DNA of 64,000 nucleotides from Polyangiaceae bacterium (GCA_016715885.1 JADJXL010000016.1:127501-191500), one strand, 5' to 3'; shown: positions 19,452 through 27,715, numbered from the stretch's first letter. Notes: generated by a model not told the origin, from the sequence alone. Made by a program: numbers and translations.

Positions 19452-20758
19452 ACACTCGAGCTCGTTTCCGCTCATATGACGAAATTGTGCACCAGCGCGG
19501 CCGTGCTTGTTTGGTCGTGCTCGCAACGATAATCATTCTTTCATCCAATGCGTGGGCGACATGTCCGCCGGAAGCATTTTCATCGGAGACCGCACCGGAA
19601 TCATTGAAAGCACCTGCGCAGCTATTGTATGACGAGGCTGACGCGCTTCTCGCCAAGGAGCCCAAGGACTACGCAAAGGCGTTCGAGCTATTCATGAAGT
19701 CGAGGGCAGTCTATCCGAGCCCGGATAACTCATTGATGGCCGCGTTGTGCTTGCGGGAGCTCGGGCGGTATCCCGAAGCCCTTGCGCTGTATGAAGAAAT
19801 ATTGATTCGATTCGACGAAAAACTCGATCCCAAGGAGCGCGTTGAATTCAAACACTATATTGACCAATTGAGGCAAGAGGTCGTCATTGCATATGTCGAC
19901 GAGCGAGAAGGCTCGTTTTCAATTGATGACGATGCTTGCGGCTCGTTGCCCCGTTCGAAGCCCATATATCTGATGCCCGGTACACACTTGCTTCGAGTAT
20001 TGCTCCCGGGCAAGCCCGAATCGACCGTGCGCTTCTCCGGCCAAGGCGGCGATACGCTCACATTGCAAATCCCCGTGCCTCCTCCGCCTCCACCGCCATC
20101 CGGCAAATGGTTTGTCCAAGCAACCGTAGGCCCCGCCATCGGATGGAGCGGAATCGATCTCGGTTCAGTGGGCTTACTCTCGCCATTGTCGGGAGTCCTG
20201 GCTCAATCACGCGGTGGTTATCGCTTGCCGAGCGACGTTTCGTTGGGTCTGGCCATGGGATTATTGTACGCGTGGACGCCGGGCATTCCGAACGGCTTTT
20301 TCAATACCGGAATCACGCTCTATCATAGTGTGCCCCTTTTCGCGCCTTTCATGGGTATATCGATCGCTTGGGAACCATCCATTGACAATCGGTTGAACGC
20401 ATTCGTGCGAGCGGGCAGTGGGCTCATGGGGGCACAATCAAAAAATGAAGTCAATGCGCGGCACTTGGGTGCCTTCGGGCCGATTGACGATTTTGGATTG
20501 GCGGCTTCGGGGCGCGAGATCGAGCGCTCCGTTCCTGCCTATGCGACTTTCGATATCGGAGCCTCATTGCGTGTGGGGCCGGCCACCATCGGTCTGTCGA
20601 TGGGTGCCCTCTTTCTCTTGGCTGAGGGACCTCTATTGCCGGAAATGTCGGTGCGGATTGTGAAGGATCCATTATTTACGAAGCCGCTCGAACGTACATC
20701 CGCTTATCGACCAAGTTTTCTTTTCATTCCCCAAGTCGTGTTCGGGTTCGACCCCTAG
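19448..20758 (+). CDS. Exported TPR protein with outer-membrane-like C-terminal domain
   Basis: A 436-residue exported protein with a signal peptide at about 18-38 (VVLATIIILSSNAWA). Residues 55-135 contain TPR-like helices (repeats such as YAKAFELFMKSRAVYP and LGRYPEALALYEEIL). A PEGA-like beta domain and a run of eight prolines follow. The last 200 residues alternate in beta pattern and end in Pro, like small outer-membrane barrels. Proteins of this plan are common next to Hanks kinases in myxobacteria. The start overlaps the kinase stop (ATGA), so it is likely the kinase's partner. The final 35 bp overlap the end of the gene on the other strand. Confidence 0.72.
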   Translation: MNTRARFRSYDEIVHQRGRACLVVLATIIILSSNAWATCPPEAFSSETAPESLKAPAQLLYDEADALLAKEPKDYAKAFELFMKSRAVYPSPDNSLMAALCLRELGRYPEALALYEEILIRFDEKLDPKERVEFKHYIDQLRQEVVIAYVDEREGSFSIDDDACGSLPRSKPIYLMPGTHLLRVLLPGKPESTVRFSGQGGDTLTLQIPVPPPPPPPSGKWFVQATVGPAIGWSGIDLGSVGLLSPLSGVLAQSRGGYRLPSDVSLGLAMGLLYAWTPGIPNGFFNTGITLYHSVPLFAPFMGISIAWEPSIDNRLNAFVRAGSGLMGAQSKNEVNARHLGAFGPIDDFGLAASGREIERSVPAYATFDIGASLRVGPATIGLSMGALFLLAEGPLLPEMSVRIVKDPLFTKPLERTSAYRPSFLFIPQVVFGFDP

Positions 20759-21257
20759 CAATGCACGCAAGAGCGAATGCAAGAAGTACTATTTCGCGGC
20801 CGCCCATCGCCTTCGACGAACCGGCGCTGCACGAAAAATCCTCCTCCTCATTGACGGCGGCCGCCGGACAACACAAGCCAAATTCCGTCGCGTCTTTCGC
20901 AAATGTGCATAGCAGGGGTTGTCCGCAGTCTGCCCCCATGATGCACGCGCGTGTGCACTCCGGACGCTCGTCCAGGCGTTTGCAAGTCCCCTCGACGCAT
21001 GCACCAAACGTACCGCAATCGGCATTTTGCATACAGAGGCATCGGTATTGAGATGTGTTGCATCCAAGCATCTCATTGGCACAATCGCCATCTTTTTGGC
21101 AATAGATGGGCTCGCGGCAACCGCTGTCGGTGCATGCTTGAGGCGCTGAGCACGCAAAGCCCCCATTCATGCACGTTGCCTGCGCATGGCTGTTCCGAGA
21201 TACCGACGCTGCCATGATCACGATGGCAATGGCCATTAGCAAAGCACGCATTCTCAT
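20724..21257 (-). CDS. Cys-rich exported protein with MYXO-CTERM-like tail
   Basis: A 177-residue exported protein of unknown function. After a signal peptide (residues 1-25, ending SHAQA) it has about 20 cysteines spaced as in small disulfide-rich, EGF-like or dickkopf-like repeats (for example QKDGDCANEM and QNADCGTFGACVEGTCK). The C-terminus fits a MYXO-CTERM sorting signal: FSCSAGSS, a hydrophobic helix EIVLLAFALACIA and an Arg-rich end. It would therefore be displayed at the cell surface. The start overlaps the stop of the FHA-sigma54 activator by 4 nt, so the two form an operon. Confidence 0.72.
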   Translation of the reverse strand: MRMRALLMAIAIVIMAASVSRNSHAQATCMNGGFACSAPQACTDSGCREPIYCQKDGDCANEMLGCNTSQYRCLCMQNADCGTFGACVEGTCKRLDERPECTRACIMGADCGQPLLCTFAKDATEFGLCCPAAAVNEEEDFSCSAGSSKAMGGREIVLLAFALACIARGRTRTRLGE

Positions 21258-22675
21258 TTTTTCCTCGGCCTCCGTATCCTGTACTTCTCCAGCCGCGAGA
21301 CCAAGGTGCGTCGCGAGATCTCCAGCTCCTTCGCCGCCGCCGTCTGATTACCCGCGTTGCGGTCGAGCGCTTCCATGATCTGTTGATACTCCGCCTGCTC
21401 CTCCGCGCTCAATGGCAATTCCGTCTCCGCAATCGGTTGCGTCGCGTTCGGCGCACGCGATGCCAAAGAGCGCGCTTCCGGCGAGCTGCCCTTGGCCGGC
21501 GGAATCTGCGGCGCACGACCCGATATCCGCGGCGGCAAATGCTCCGGCAATACCTCTTCCTCCGTGCAAAATACACTCGCACGCTGCATCGCATTGCGTA
21601 ATTCTCGCACGTTGCCCGGCCACGCATATTCCTCGAGCAATCGGATGGCCTCCGCCGATATGTCGGGCGCCTCCACCCGATCGAGCTTGCGACACTCTTG
21701 ATCCAAAAAAAGCCGCGCCAAAGGAATGATCTCCATTACGCGCTCATAGAGCGGCGGCACCGTGAGCGACACCCCTTCGAGCCGGAAAAACAAATCTCGC
21801 CGAAATTTGCCCTGCTCGATTTCCGTCTCCAAATCGCGATTCGTCGCCGCAATGAATCGGACATCGATTTTTCGAGGCGTTTGTTCTCCCACGCGCGTAA
21901 TCGTGCCCTCCTCGAGCGCCCTCAAGAGCTTCGTTTGCACCGCCGTCGGAAGCTCGCCAATTTCATCCAAAAACACCGTCCCGCCATGCGCCGCCTCGAA
22001 GAGCCCCGGTTTGTCTTCCGTTGCGCCCGTAAACGATCCCTTCCTGTGCCCAAAGAGCTCGCTCTCGAGCAAACTTTCGTTGAGCGCCGCGCAATGAACC
22101 GCCAAAAATGGCCCCTTCGTTCGCGGTGATGCCTTGTGTATTTCGCGCGCCAACACTTCCTTGCCCACCCCCGTCTCGCCAAGGATCAGCACGCGCATGT
22201 CCGATCGCGCAATACGCCGGGCATTCTCATAAAGCTCTCGCATCACAGGAGCCTGCACGACCACACGATCGGACGGCGGCGGAGGCGCTGGATCGGACCC
22301 TCGCGATGAGCGTAGCCTCCGAATCGTGGCCACGGTCGTGCCGATGAGGATGCATTCGCCAACGTCGACGGTGAACGTAAGACCCGGTTTTCGATAGACT
22401 TTCCGCGTATTGTCTGCAGAGCCCGAACGCTCTCCGCGACGGCGCACGTCGGTTCCGTTGGAGCTCCCAAGATCTTCGATACGCATCGCCGCATCGAGAT
22501 GCAGTGCGGCATGACGACGCGATACCGACGCATCATCGATGCGAATGTCGACGTCTTCGGCTCGGCCAATGATGAGCTTTCCCGACGCGGGAAGTGCGTA
22601 AACGAGGGCTTCATCGCCTGCAGCGAAGACCACGAGTTCTAGCTTGTGGTGGGCGTCGCGGTCGCGTGTGATCAT
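21254..22675 (-). CDS. FHA domain sigma-54-dependent transcriptional activator
   Basis: A 473-residue enhancer-binding protein. An N-terminal FHA domain (about 30-105; RAEDVDIRIDDASVSRRHA and SSNGTDVRRR) binds phosphothreonine. The AAA+ domain (about 145-370) has Walker A GETGVGKE, the sigma54-contact loop GSFTGAT (first variable position Ser, as in some members), Walker B GGTVFLDEIGEL and the R-finger region. A Fis-type HTH closes the protein (NQTAAAKELEISRRTLVSRL). It probably links Ser/Thr kinase signalling to sigma54 promoters, a common arrangement in myxobacteria. It heads a two-gene operon with the Cys-rich protein; targets are unknown. Confidence 0.93.
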   Translation of the reverse strand: MITRDRDAHHKLELVVFAAGDEALVYALPASGKLIIGRAEDVDIRIDDASVSRRHAALHLDAAMRIEDLGSSNGTDVRRRGERSGSADNTRKVYRKPGLTFTVDVGECILIGTTVATIRRLRSSRGSDPAPPPPSDRVVVQAPVMRELYENARRIARSDMRVLILGETGVGKEVLAREIHKASPRTKGPFLAVHCAALNESLLESELFGHRKGSFTGATEDKPGLFEAAHGGTVFLDEIGELPTAVQTKLLRALEEGTITRVGEQTPRKIDVRFIAATNRDLETEIEQGKFRRDLFFRLEGVSLTVPPLYERVMEIIPLARLFLDQECRKLDRVEAPDISAEAIRLLEEYAWPGNVRELRNAMQRASVFCTEEEVLPEHLPPRISGRAPQIPPAKGSSPEARSLASRAPNATQPIAETELPLSAEEQAEYQQIMEALDRNAGNQTAAAKELEISRRTLVSRLEKYRIRRPRKK

Positions 22676-22686
22676 GGGCGAAGAGG

Positions 22687-23091
22687 GTGCTCCTCGACAG
22701 AGATTACGGGCTCAGTGACCGATTGCCAAGAATTTCCACGCGGCGCGGTTTGCCCTGGAAAGCAAGTAGATTGATAGCAGGAAGGCCGATAGGGTTGAAA
22801 ATTACGTGTAGAAGCCGATCAGGAAGGCCATTCGGTCTTCCTCGACCGTTTCCACCTCGATCGAGCACCCCGAAAGGCTTATGGCAAGCGTTTCCATACC
22901 GATCGCCCAAGCCAGTCGGCCTACCTCGGGCACTTCGAAGTCGATCGGTGAGACCCCGGGGCCTCCCAGAACCGTTTGGAAACGGTTTCGAAGGCCATTC
23001 GGCTTTGGGGATTACGTATTGGCGCCTTCAATTGCACCGTCAACGCACGTGGCTCGTTGGATTCAGTACATTCCGGTTCCTTGGACGGTGA
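22687..23091 (+). CDS. Putative Arg/Pro/Gly-rich 14-residue repeat protein
   Basis: An open frame of 134 codons with a regular repeat of about 14 residues. Gly-Leu pairs occur at 8, 21, 36, 50, 64, 78 and 92. The typical unit is Ser-x-Arg/Lys-Pro-x-Gly-Leu-Pro-x-Ala/Pro-Phe/Leu-x-x-Arg. All seven Gly-Leu pairs use different codon pairs (GGG-CTC, GGT-TTG, GGG-TTG, GGT-CTT, GGC-TTA, GGC-CTA, GGC-CTC). That is what selection on the protein would give, but it does not prove expression. The start (GTG) lacks a good ribosome site and lies 11 nt from the divergent activator gene. The end overlaps the convergent SMP-30 gene by 29 bp. Highly basic; function unknown. Confidence 0.4.
   Translation: MLLDRDYGLSDRLPRISTRRGLPWKASRLIAGRPIGLKITCRSRSGRPFGLPRPFPPRSSTPKGLWQAFPYRSPKPVGLPRALRSRSVRPRGLPEPFGNGFEGHSALGITYWRLQLHRQRTWLVGFSTFRFLGR
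22708..23010 (+). repeat. Degenerate 42-bp tandem repeat array
   Basis: About seven diverged units with a period close to 42 bp fill the space between the FHA activator and the SMP-30 gene. CGATCG (or CGATCA) recurs at unit borders, and each unit carries a GGCC/GGC-CTN core. Units share the amino-acid pattern described for the overlapping open frame more clearly than they share bases. On the minus strand two units contain a TAA in the best frame, so only the plus frame stays open. Confidence 0.75.
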
Positions 23092-24112
23092 CGCGGTAAA
23101 GCGAAGTGCGTGCGGTGATGAACAATGTTTTTCGATCGGCGCCGCCGAATGCGCAATTCGATGGTTGTTCGGGGACTTGAATGGTGCCCCAGAGTTTACC
23201 GTCGGGCGCATAGACTTCGACGCCGACGCTGGTCGTCACGAAAATATTGCCTTGGTCGTCGATGGCCATTCCGTCCGGATTCGGGCTGGTCGTGACGAGT
23301 TTGTTCATGGCGCCTGGCAAGCCGTTATCGCCGAGCGCGTAGGTGCGTAGTTCGCCGGACGCGGTGTCGTTGACATACAATGTTTTTTGGTCGGGGGAGA
23401 GGGCGATGCCATTGGGCCGTGACATGTCGTTCGCAATGAGCTCGACGCTATTGACGGGCGTCACGCGAAAGATACCTTGATAACCGAGCTCGCCGGGGTC
23501 GCCCTGGGGCAGACCATAGGGAGGGTCAGTGAAGTAAATATTGCCGTCATCGCGGATGATGATGTCGTTGGGGCTATTGAATTTTTTGCCCTGGTAATTG
23601 TCGACGATGCTGGTCACCGTTTTATCGGGTTCGATGCGTGAGATGCGCCTGCCGCTGTGTTCGCAGGCATAGAGCCCGCCCTTTTTGTCGACCGCGAGCC
23701 CATTGGCATTGCTGCTCGGTTCGACGTACGTGGCGAACATCATGGGTGGAGCATGTTCGATGATCTTGTTTGCGGGAATGTCGGTGAAAAGGAGCGTGCT
23801 TTTGCTTTGGATCCATTGCGGTCCTTCGGTGAACTGGAAGTTGCCTTGGACTTTTTCGACGGTTCCAATGCCTTCGAGCGGGTCCTTGCTCGACATGGCG
23901 CCGCCCGTGCCGCCCGTGCCGCCATTGCCGCCGCCTGCGGTGCCACCTGCGCCGCCCGCGCCGCCGCCGCCGTCGCCGCCCATGCCTGCGGATCCGCCGG
24001 CAGCGGTGGATGACGAGCTGCCGGTGGGGTTGGTATTGGTGCTGGTGTCGTCGCACGCTGCGACGAGGCAAGCTGTTGCAATCAAGCTGATGGAAAGGAT
24101 GGGTTTGAGCAT
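23063..24112 (-). CDS. SMP-30/gluconolactonase-like lipoprotein
   Basis: A 349-residue lipoprotein. The signal peptide ends at the lipid Cys in CLVAACDD (residue 20), followed by a Gly/Ala/Ser-rich linker of about 55 residues. The rest is a six-bladed beta propeller of the SMP-30/gluconolactonase/LRE type: blades carry NGLAVDKKGGLYACEHSGRR, SPNDIIIRDDGNIYFTDPPYG and NGIALSPDQKTLYVNDT, which hold the usual metal-binding Asn/Asp positions. It may hydrolyse lactones or phosphotriester-like compounds in the periplasm or outside. The ATG at 24112 opens a clear signal peptide; longer frames upstream would bury it. Its 3' end overlaps the repeat frame on the other strand. Confidence 0.85.
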   Translation of the reverse strand: MLKPILSISLIATACLVAACDDTSTNTNPTGSSSSTAAGGSAGMGGDGGGGAGGAGGTAGGGNGGTGGTGGAMSSKDPLEGIGTVEKVQGNFQFTEGPQWIQSKSTLLFTDIPANKIIEHAPPMMFATYVEPSSNANGLAVDKKGGLYACEHSGRRISRIEPDKTVTSIVDNYQGKKFNSPNDIIIRDDGNIYFTDPPYGLPQGDPGELGYQGIFRVTPVNSVELIANDMSRPNGIALSPDQKTLYVNDTASGELRTYALGDNGLPGAMNKLVTTSPNPDGMAIDDQGNIFVTTSVGVEVYAPDGKLWGTIQVPEQPSNCAFGGADRKTLFITARTSLYRVTVQGTGMY

Positions 24113-24285
24113 GGGGGCATGGTAGCTTGGGTAGGGTTGCAATGGCAAGCTTGCCGCGAGCAAAGGAGCTCGTTGCCGTCGGACGAACCGCGGCCGACGT
24201 AGGTGCTTTTCCTGTAGCACGTGAACGATGTTGCTGTATAAGGTGAGCGCGTTTCGTAACTCCAAGCGGACGCGCAGGTGAGGCT

Positions 24286-25908
24286 GTGTCAAACGCGAGA
24301 CTTCTGTCCATCACGCTCGAACGATTCAAGAGCTATGACAAGGCGACAACGATTCCTTTGTCGCCGCTCACGGTGGTCTTGGGCAAGAACAATAGCGGAA
24401 AGAGCAGCATTATTCAGGCGCTCCTGTTGTTGAAGCAAACATTGGCGCTTCCGCGACCGGAGGTGCCATTGCATCTTCAAGGGGCACTTTTCGACGCGTT
24501 ATCACTACGCGAAGTTACTTATGGTTGGCCGGCGCCGGCCGATTATGTGGAAGGGCCGCGGATCGTCATTCGCTGGTCCTCCACTATCGATACTCGCGTG
24601 GCATGGGAACGCGCAGGATGGCCCGATAAGGCCACGTTTATGAAGAACACCGGGCTCGAATGGATGCGCGGCATCATATCACAACTGATGGCACTACAAT
24701 GTCGGGTCACCGAGCTGGAGCTTGCTTATGCTGAGGTGGAGGGGCGCACGGTACTGTATGAGGTGAGGCTTCGTTCATTTGCCAAGGCCGAGGACCGAGA
24801 GCCGGAGTGTCGGTTTACCTTCAAGCGAGAAAAACATCTTGGGCTTTATTCATGTTGGTTCAATGGGCAAGACGCGAGCAAGCTGTATGTTGGTATGGAT
24901 CACTTTTTGCCCAACGTCTCTCTTGATCGGTCGGATTTGGGGCCACGCAGCAAGCAGCGAACGTGGTTCAATGCTTTCCTCCTGCTATTTTCACAACCAA
25001 TCAATGACCTCAAAGCAATCTTATCGGGTTTCGGGTACCTCGGCGCGATGCGCACGCCGCCGGCAACACTCTATCGGCCGGATCCGGTTCCACCTGAGGA
25101 AATCGGTGTAAATGCAGAATATGCGGCGCAGATGCTCCATGCTCGGAGGAGCGATCGCGTGCATTATCTTCCTCCATTGCGGATCGAAGGCGGAGAAATC
25201 AAGGTCCCGTCGAAGGTACGAGCGAAGAACCTCGAAGACGCAATAAATGAAGTACTCCTCGAGCTCGGCGTAGATGTTCGGCTCAAAGTGGATGAGGTCA
25301 AGGACGTCGGCTTCCGCCTCTTCTTTGGGCAGGCCAGCTTGCAGCATGTCGGACGAGGTCTCAGCTATTTGCTGCCGGTCATCCAACTTGGCCTCGTGGC
25401 CGATCCGCTCCGTTTCGATCCCATTCTCGGAGATTCTCACCAGAACGAATATGATGCTGCATGCCGCAGCTATTCACACATTGCAACCGAAGAAGGCGAC
25501 GCGCATTTACACCCGAAAGTTCAGTCACGCCTTGCCCATTGGCTCGTCGCCCTTGCAATGGCACGTCGACAGCTCATCGTGGAGACGCACAGCGACCATC
25601 TCGTTCGGCGCCTTCGCGGGCTCGCAGCACGTGCCAAACCCGGAAGCGATCTCGAAAAATGGCTTCTCGAGAATGTGAACATCGTCAAGGTCGAACAGCA
25701 TGAAGGCATGTCAACCGCAGAGACTGTTCGGCTGACTCCGCAAGGTAGCCTCGAAGATTGGCCTGCCGAATTTATGGATGAAGCAACGGACGAAGAGCGC
25801 GCGATCTATGATGCTTCCCTTGACAAGCCCGCTGGGGAACAGGGAATGATGCCCGAACTTGGCACAATCGAACACGATGTCGGCGACGAGCCGGATCTCG
25901 GCCCATGA
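24286..25908 (+). CDS. AAA ATPase of the SMC/ABC-like group with DUF3696-type end
   Basis: A 540-residue ATPase. Walker A GKNNSGKS lies at 33-40 behind an N-terminal strand typical of SMC/RecF/OLD-like proteins (LLSITLERFKSY). The Walker B-like motif EEGDAHLHP lies near 402 and the H-loop region VETHSDHLVRRLRG near 431. The last 90 residues (VNIVKVEQHEGMSTAE onwards) fit the DUF3696 end seen in stand-alone ATPases of conflict systems. The start is GTG with AGGTGAGG just upstream. The next gene starts inside the stop codon (ATGA), so a two-protein complex is likely. Base composition is visibly less GC-rich than the neighbours, suggesting transfer. No TOPRIM nuclease domain is present. Confidence 0.82.
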   Translation: MSNARLLSITLERFKSYDKATTIPLSPLTVVLGKNNSGKSSIIQALLLLKQTLALPRPEVPLHLQGALFDALSLREVTYGWPAPADYVEGPRIVIRWSSTIDTRVAWERAGWPDKATFMKNTGLEWMRGIISQLMALQCRVTELELAYAEVEGRTVLYEVRLRSFAKAEDREPECRFTFKREKHLGLYSCWFNGQDASKLYVGMDHFLPNVSLDRSDLGPRSKQRTWFNAFLLLFSQPINDLKAILSGFGYLGAMRTPPATLYRPDPVPPEEIGVNAEYAAQMLHARRSDRVHYLPPLRIEGGEIKVPSKVRAKNLEDAINEVLLELGVDVRLKVDEVKDVGFRLFFGQASLQHVGRGLSYLLPVIQLGLVADPLRFDPILGDSHQNEYDAACRSYSHIATEEGDAHLHPKVQSRLAHWLVALAMARRQLIVETHSDHLVRRLRGLAARAKPGSDLEKWLLENVNIVKVEQHEGMSTAETVRLTPQGSLEDWPAEFMDEATDEERAIYDASLDKPAGEQGMMPELGTIEHDVGDEPDLGP

Positions 25909-26822
25909 TTGTCATGATAGACCCGGCGTTGTTTCTGTCTCAGAATGCGCGAGGTCCCTTATTGCCGGAAGAGGAGCGGGACCTTGGCATGGCGCTCGAT
26001 GATTTGCATCGGATATGTAAAGATCGTCAAGCCGTCATTCCCAATGCGCAATGGTATTGGAATGAACTGCAACGCGACCTCATTGGACCATTATTCGCTC
26101 GGGCAAAGCCAGGGTCCAGGCTGCGGAATGGGCTAGACCGCTTGCGAGATCATGCTCGTGCAGTGCCGCTCCTCGACAAGCCAATCCAGGGCACGACGAA
26201 AATATGGGGTGTGAAACCTCTTTTCGATTGGCCGCGATTGCCGACAAAATGGCTTGAAATCATGGAACGTCTCGTCATTGGATGCGCACAGCAACGCGAT
26301 GAAGCTATTTTGGTTACTCGATTATTTGCTGGGCGAAATCTGAACATGCATGTCGTCGGAAGGTGTACGCTCGCGGAAAAAACGAGGTGGCAGATTCAAG
26401 TACATGTTCCCGGGCATACGCCTCGACGTATTCGTTGCGTACGCAGCCTCAGAAACGTGACAATCGCTTGGACGACGCGCTTGGATGAAAAACTCCCAGA
26501 TACCGGCCATTTTCCATTCTGTCCGCCGGCGAATTGGTGGCGCCGGGATACTCAAGCGTGCCGCACGTTCGAATCAAAGCCGGCTTGGATCGATCGCTTC
26601 GGTAGCGGATGGAGTCAGCCGGCGACGGGTGGGTATTACCATTGGGATGTCTTCTTGGACGAGCCCAACCTTCAGCAATCCGTTGGGTTGAATCAGCTCA
26701 ACATCGTTGCTTGGGGAACGGCTGAACCCGGAATGGTTCCTGGAGAAATTCACCATGTGCCCAAAGAGAAGAAGGCCCACCTGCGTGAGGGGGCGGGATG
26801 GGCATGTCCCAAGGGAGTATAA
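25905..26822 (+). CDS. Partner of DUF3696 ATPase, possible PIN-like nuclease
   Basis: A 305-residue protein with no family I recognise. The first strand IVMIDPALFL carries Asp6; Glu54 follows a helix (YWNELQRDL), and a third acidic site, Asp132, precedes a strand (RDEAILVTRLF). This spacing is like PIN-domain ribonucleases, so an RNase effector is a reasonable hypothesis, not a finding. The C-terminal half is Trp-rich and ends in a His/Gly segment (GEIHHVPKEKKAHLREGAGW) that may be a second domain. It is translationally coupled to the ATPase, shares its lower GC, and together they resemble ATPase-effector defence modules. Confidence 0.7.
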   Translation: MIVMIDPALFLSQNARGPLLPEEERDLGMALDDLHRICKDRQAVIPNAQWYWNELQRDLIGPLFARAKPGSRLRNGLDRLRDHARAVPLLDKPIQGTTKIWGVKPLFDWPRLPTKWLEIMERLVIGCAQQRDEAILVTRLFAGRNLNMHVVGRCTLAEKTRWQIQVHVPGHTPRRIRCVRSLRNVTIAWTTRLDEKLPDTGHFPFCPPANWWRRDTQACRTFESKPAWIDRFGSGWSQPATGGYYHWDVFLDEPNLQQSVGLNQLNIVAWGTAEPGMVPGEIHHVPKEKKAHLREGAGWACPKGV

Positions 26823-26887
26823 TGCATGCTGACCCAGTGGACGGTATTTGTCTGAGTGATCCTATTCATGTGCAGGAGAAATCCGCG

Positions 26888-27343
26888 ATGGTGCAACACG
26901 GCATCGAAAAAGGGGTTCATTGCTACGCGTCGCGTATCGTTCGACCTTCCATGCGGCCGGTGTGCGCTCTCTTCATGATTTGCGTGCTGCTATCGACATC
27001 CGGGTGTGGATCGGTAGGAAAAACCATCGGAATGGGTATGATGGCGACGGGAGGCATTGCATCTGCGACGACGGGATTCTTGGCGGTAGGATGTACCACG
27101 CCAAACCCGAACGATCCGCAGCTCGAAGAACGCGGGCCATGCATGCCGCCCGCGACGTACGAAGAGGGCAAGGTGGCGATTTGGACGACGTTCGTCCTGG
27201 GAATCATTCTGCTGGCTGCGGGCGTGGCGACGTATGCGACCGCGGACGAATTGGCGGGCAAGTCCGATCCAGGGACGAAGAAGCCGCCGCCGAAGGACCC
27301 GCTCGAAGAAGAATCCTGCAAAGATTCCAAGTATTGCTATTGA
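26888..27343 (+). CDS. Small lipoprotein of unknown function
   Basis: A 151-residue lipoprotein. AGGAG at 26874-26878 sits 9 nt before the ATG, giving an n-region of about 27 residues before the hydrophobic core VCALFMICVLLSTSGC; an ATG at 26951 would give a more standard signal peptide. After the lipid Cys comes a Gly/Met-rich stretch, possibly membrane-active (GMGMMATGGIASATTGFLAV). A Cys pair and a second hydrophobic helix (TTFVLGIILLAAGVATYAT) follow, then a Lys/Pro tail with two Cys. It lies 65 nt behind the ATPase pair, but its GC and export signal make membership of that module doubtful. Confidence 0.62.
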   Translation: MVQHGIEKGVHCYASRIVRPSMRPVCALFMICVLLSTSGCGSVGKTIGMGMMATGGIASATTGFLAVGCTTPNPNDPQLEERGPCMPPATYEEGKVAIWTTFVLGIILLAAGVATYATADELAGKSDPGTKKPPPKDPLEEESCKDSKYCY

Positions 27344-27391
27344 TTGCGCCTAGAGCGCTGATCAGTTCGAATACGGACCAGGATTTGTACG

Positions 27392-27426
27392 CTCGCTTCG
27401 CGCGCGTGAGACGCGCGCTGCGCGAG
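27392..27426. repeat. GC-rich palindrome, copy 1 of a dispersed family
   Basis: A 16-bp inverted repeat (CTCGCTTCGCGCGCGT and ACGCGCGCTGCGCGAG, two mismatches) with a GAG loop, about 50 nt behind the small lipoprotein gene. A closely related palindrome lies at 52389-52423, also just after a gene. The pair suggests a REP-like or terminator-like element spread in this genome. Confidence 0.65.
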
Positions 27427-27440
27427 GCTTGGTTCACGTT

Positions 27441-27510
27441 GGGGGGGCCGAGGCTCGCCTCCCGGTGCTTTTGCGCTTCGCACAAAAGCACGGCGAGGCT
27501 CGGCCCCCCC
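27441..27510. repeat. Long hairpin, 19-bp outer stem
   Basis: Outer arms of seven G followed by CCGAGGCTCGCC pair with GGCGAGGCTCGG followed by seven C, with one mismatch. An inner stem GTGCTTTTG and CAAAAGCAC closes around a short loop. The element lies 15 bp behind the palindrome at 27392-27426, in the 370-base gap before the copper-protein gene, and would form a very stable structure in RNA or single-stranded DNA. Confidence 0.7.
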
Positions 27511-27626
27511 AAACCCCCCAAATTTTCCTTATTTCAAATTGAACTGCGATCCACCCAAGCCGCCATAGCCATCGCGCTACATTACGTAGCGATTCTTTGG
27601 TGCTGCTGAAACGCAAATATGCGTCC

Positions 27627-27642
27627 TGGCACGGCGTTCGCA
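27627..27642 (+). promoter_or_regulatory. Possible sigma-54 promoter
   Basis: The sequence TGGCACGGCGTTCGCA has the GG and GC pairs ten bases apart, as required for sigma54 -24/-12 elements, but the -12 part has TTCGC instead of TTGC. It lies 74 bases before the ATG of the copper-protein gene. One match of this quality can arise by chance. Confidence 0.25.
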
Positions 27643-27715
27643 CGAATGCATGGCAGGCGGGCGTGCCGAGCATGACGAATGTGCTACACGAGCAATTGGC
27701 ACTTGGGGGGCATTC

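Noticed and set aside
24286..26822. ATPase pair considered as Gabija, PARIS or Septu
   Set aside because: No TOPRIM domain in the ATPase, and the partner has no helicase, TOPRIM or HNH motif.
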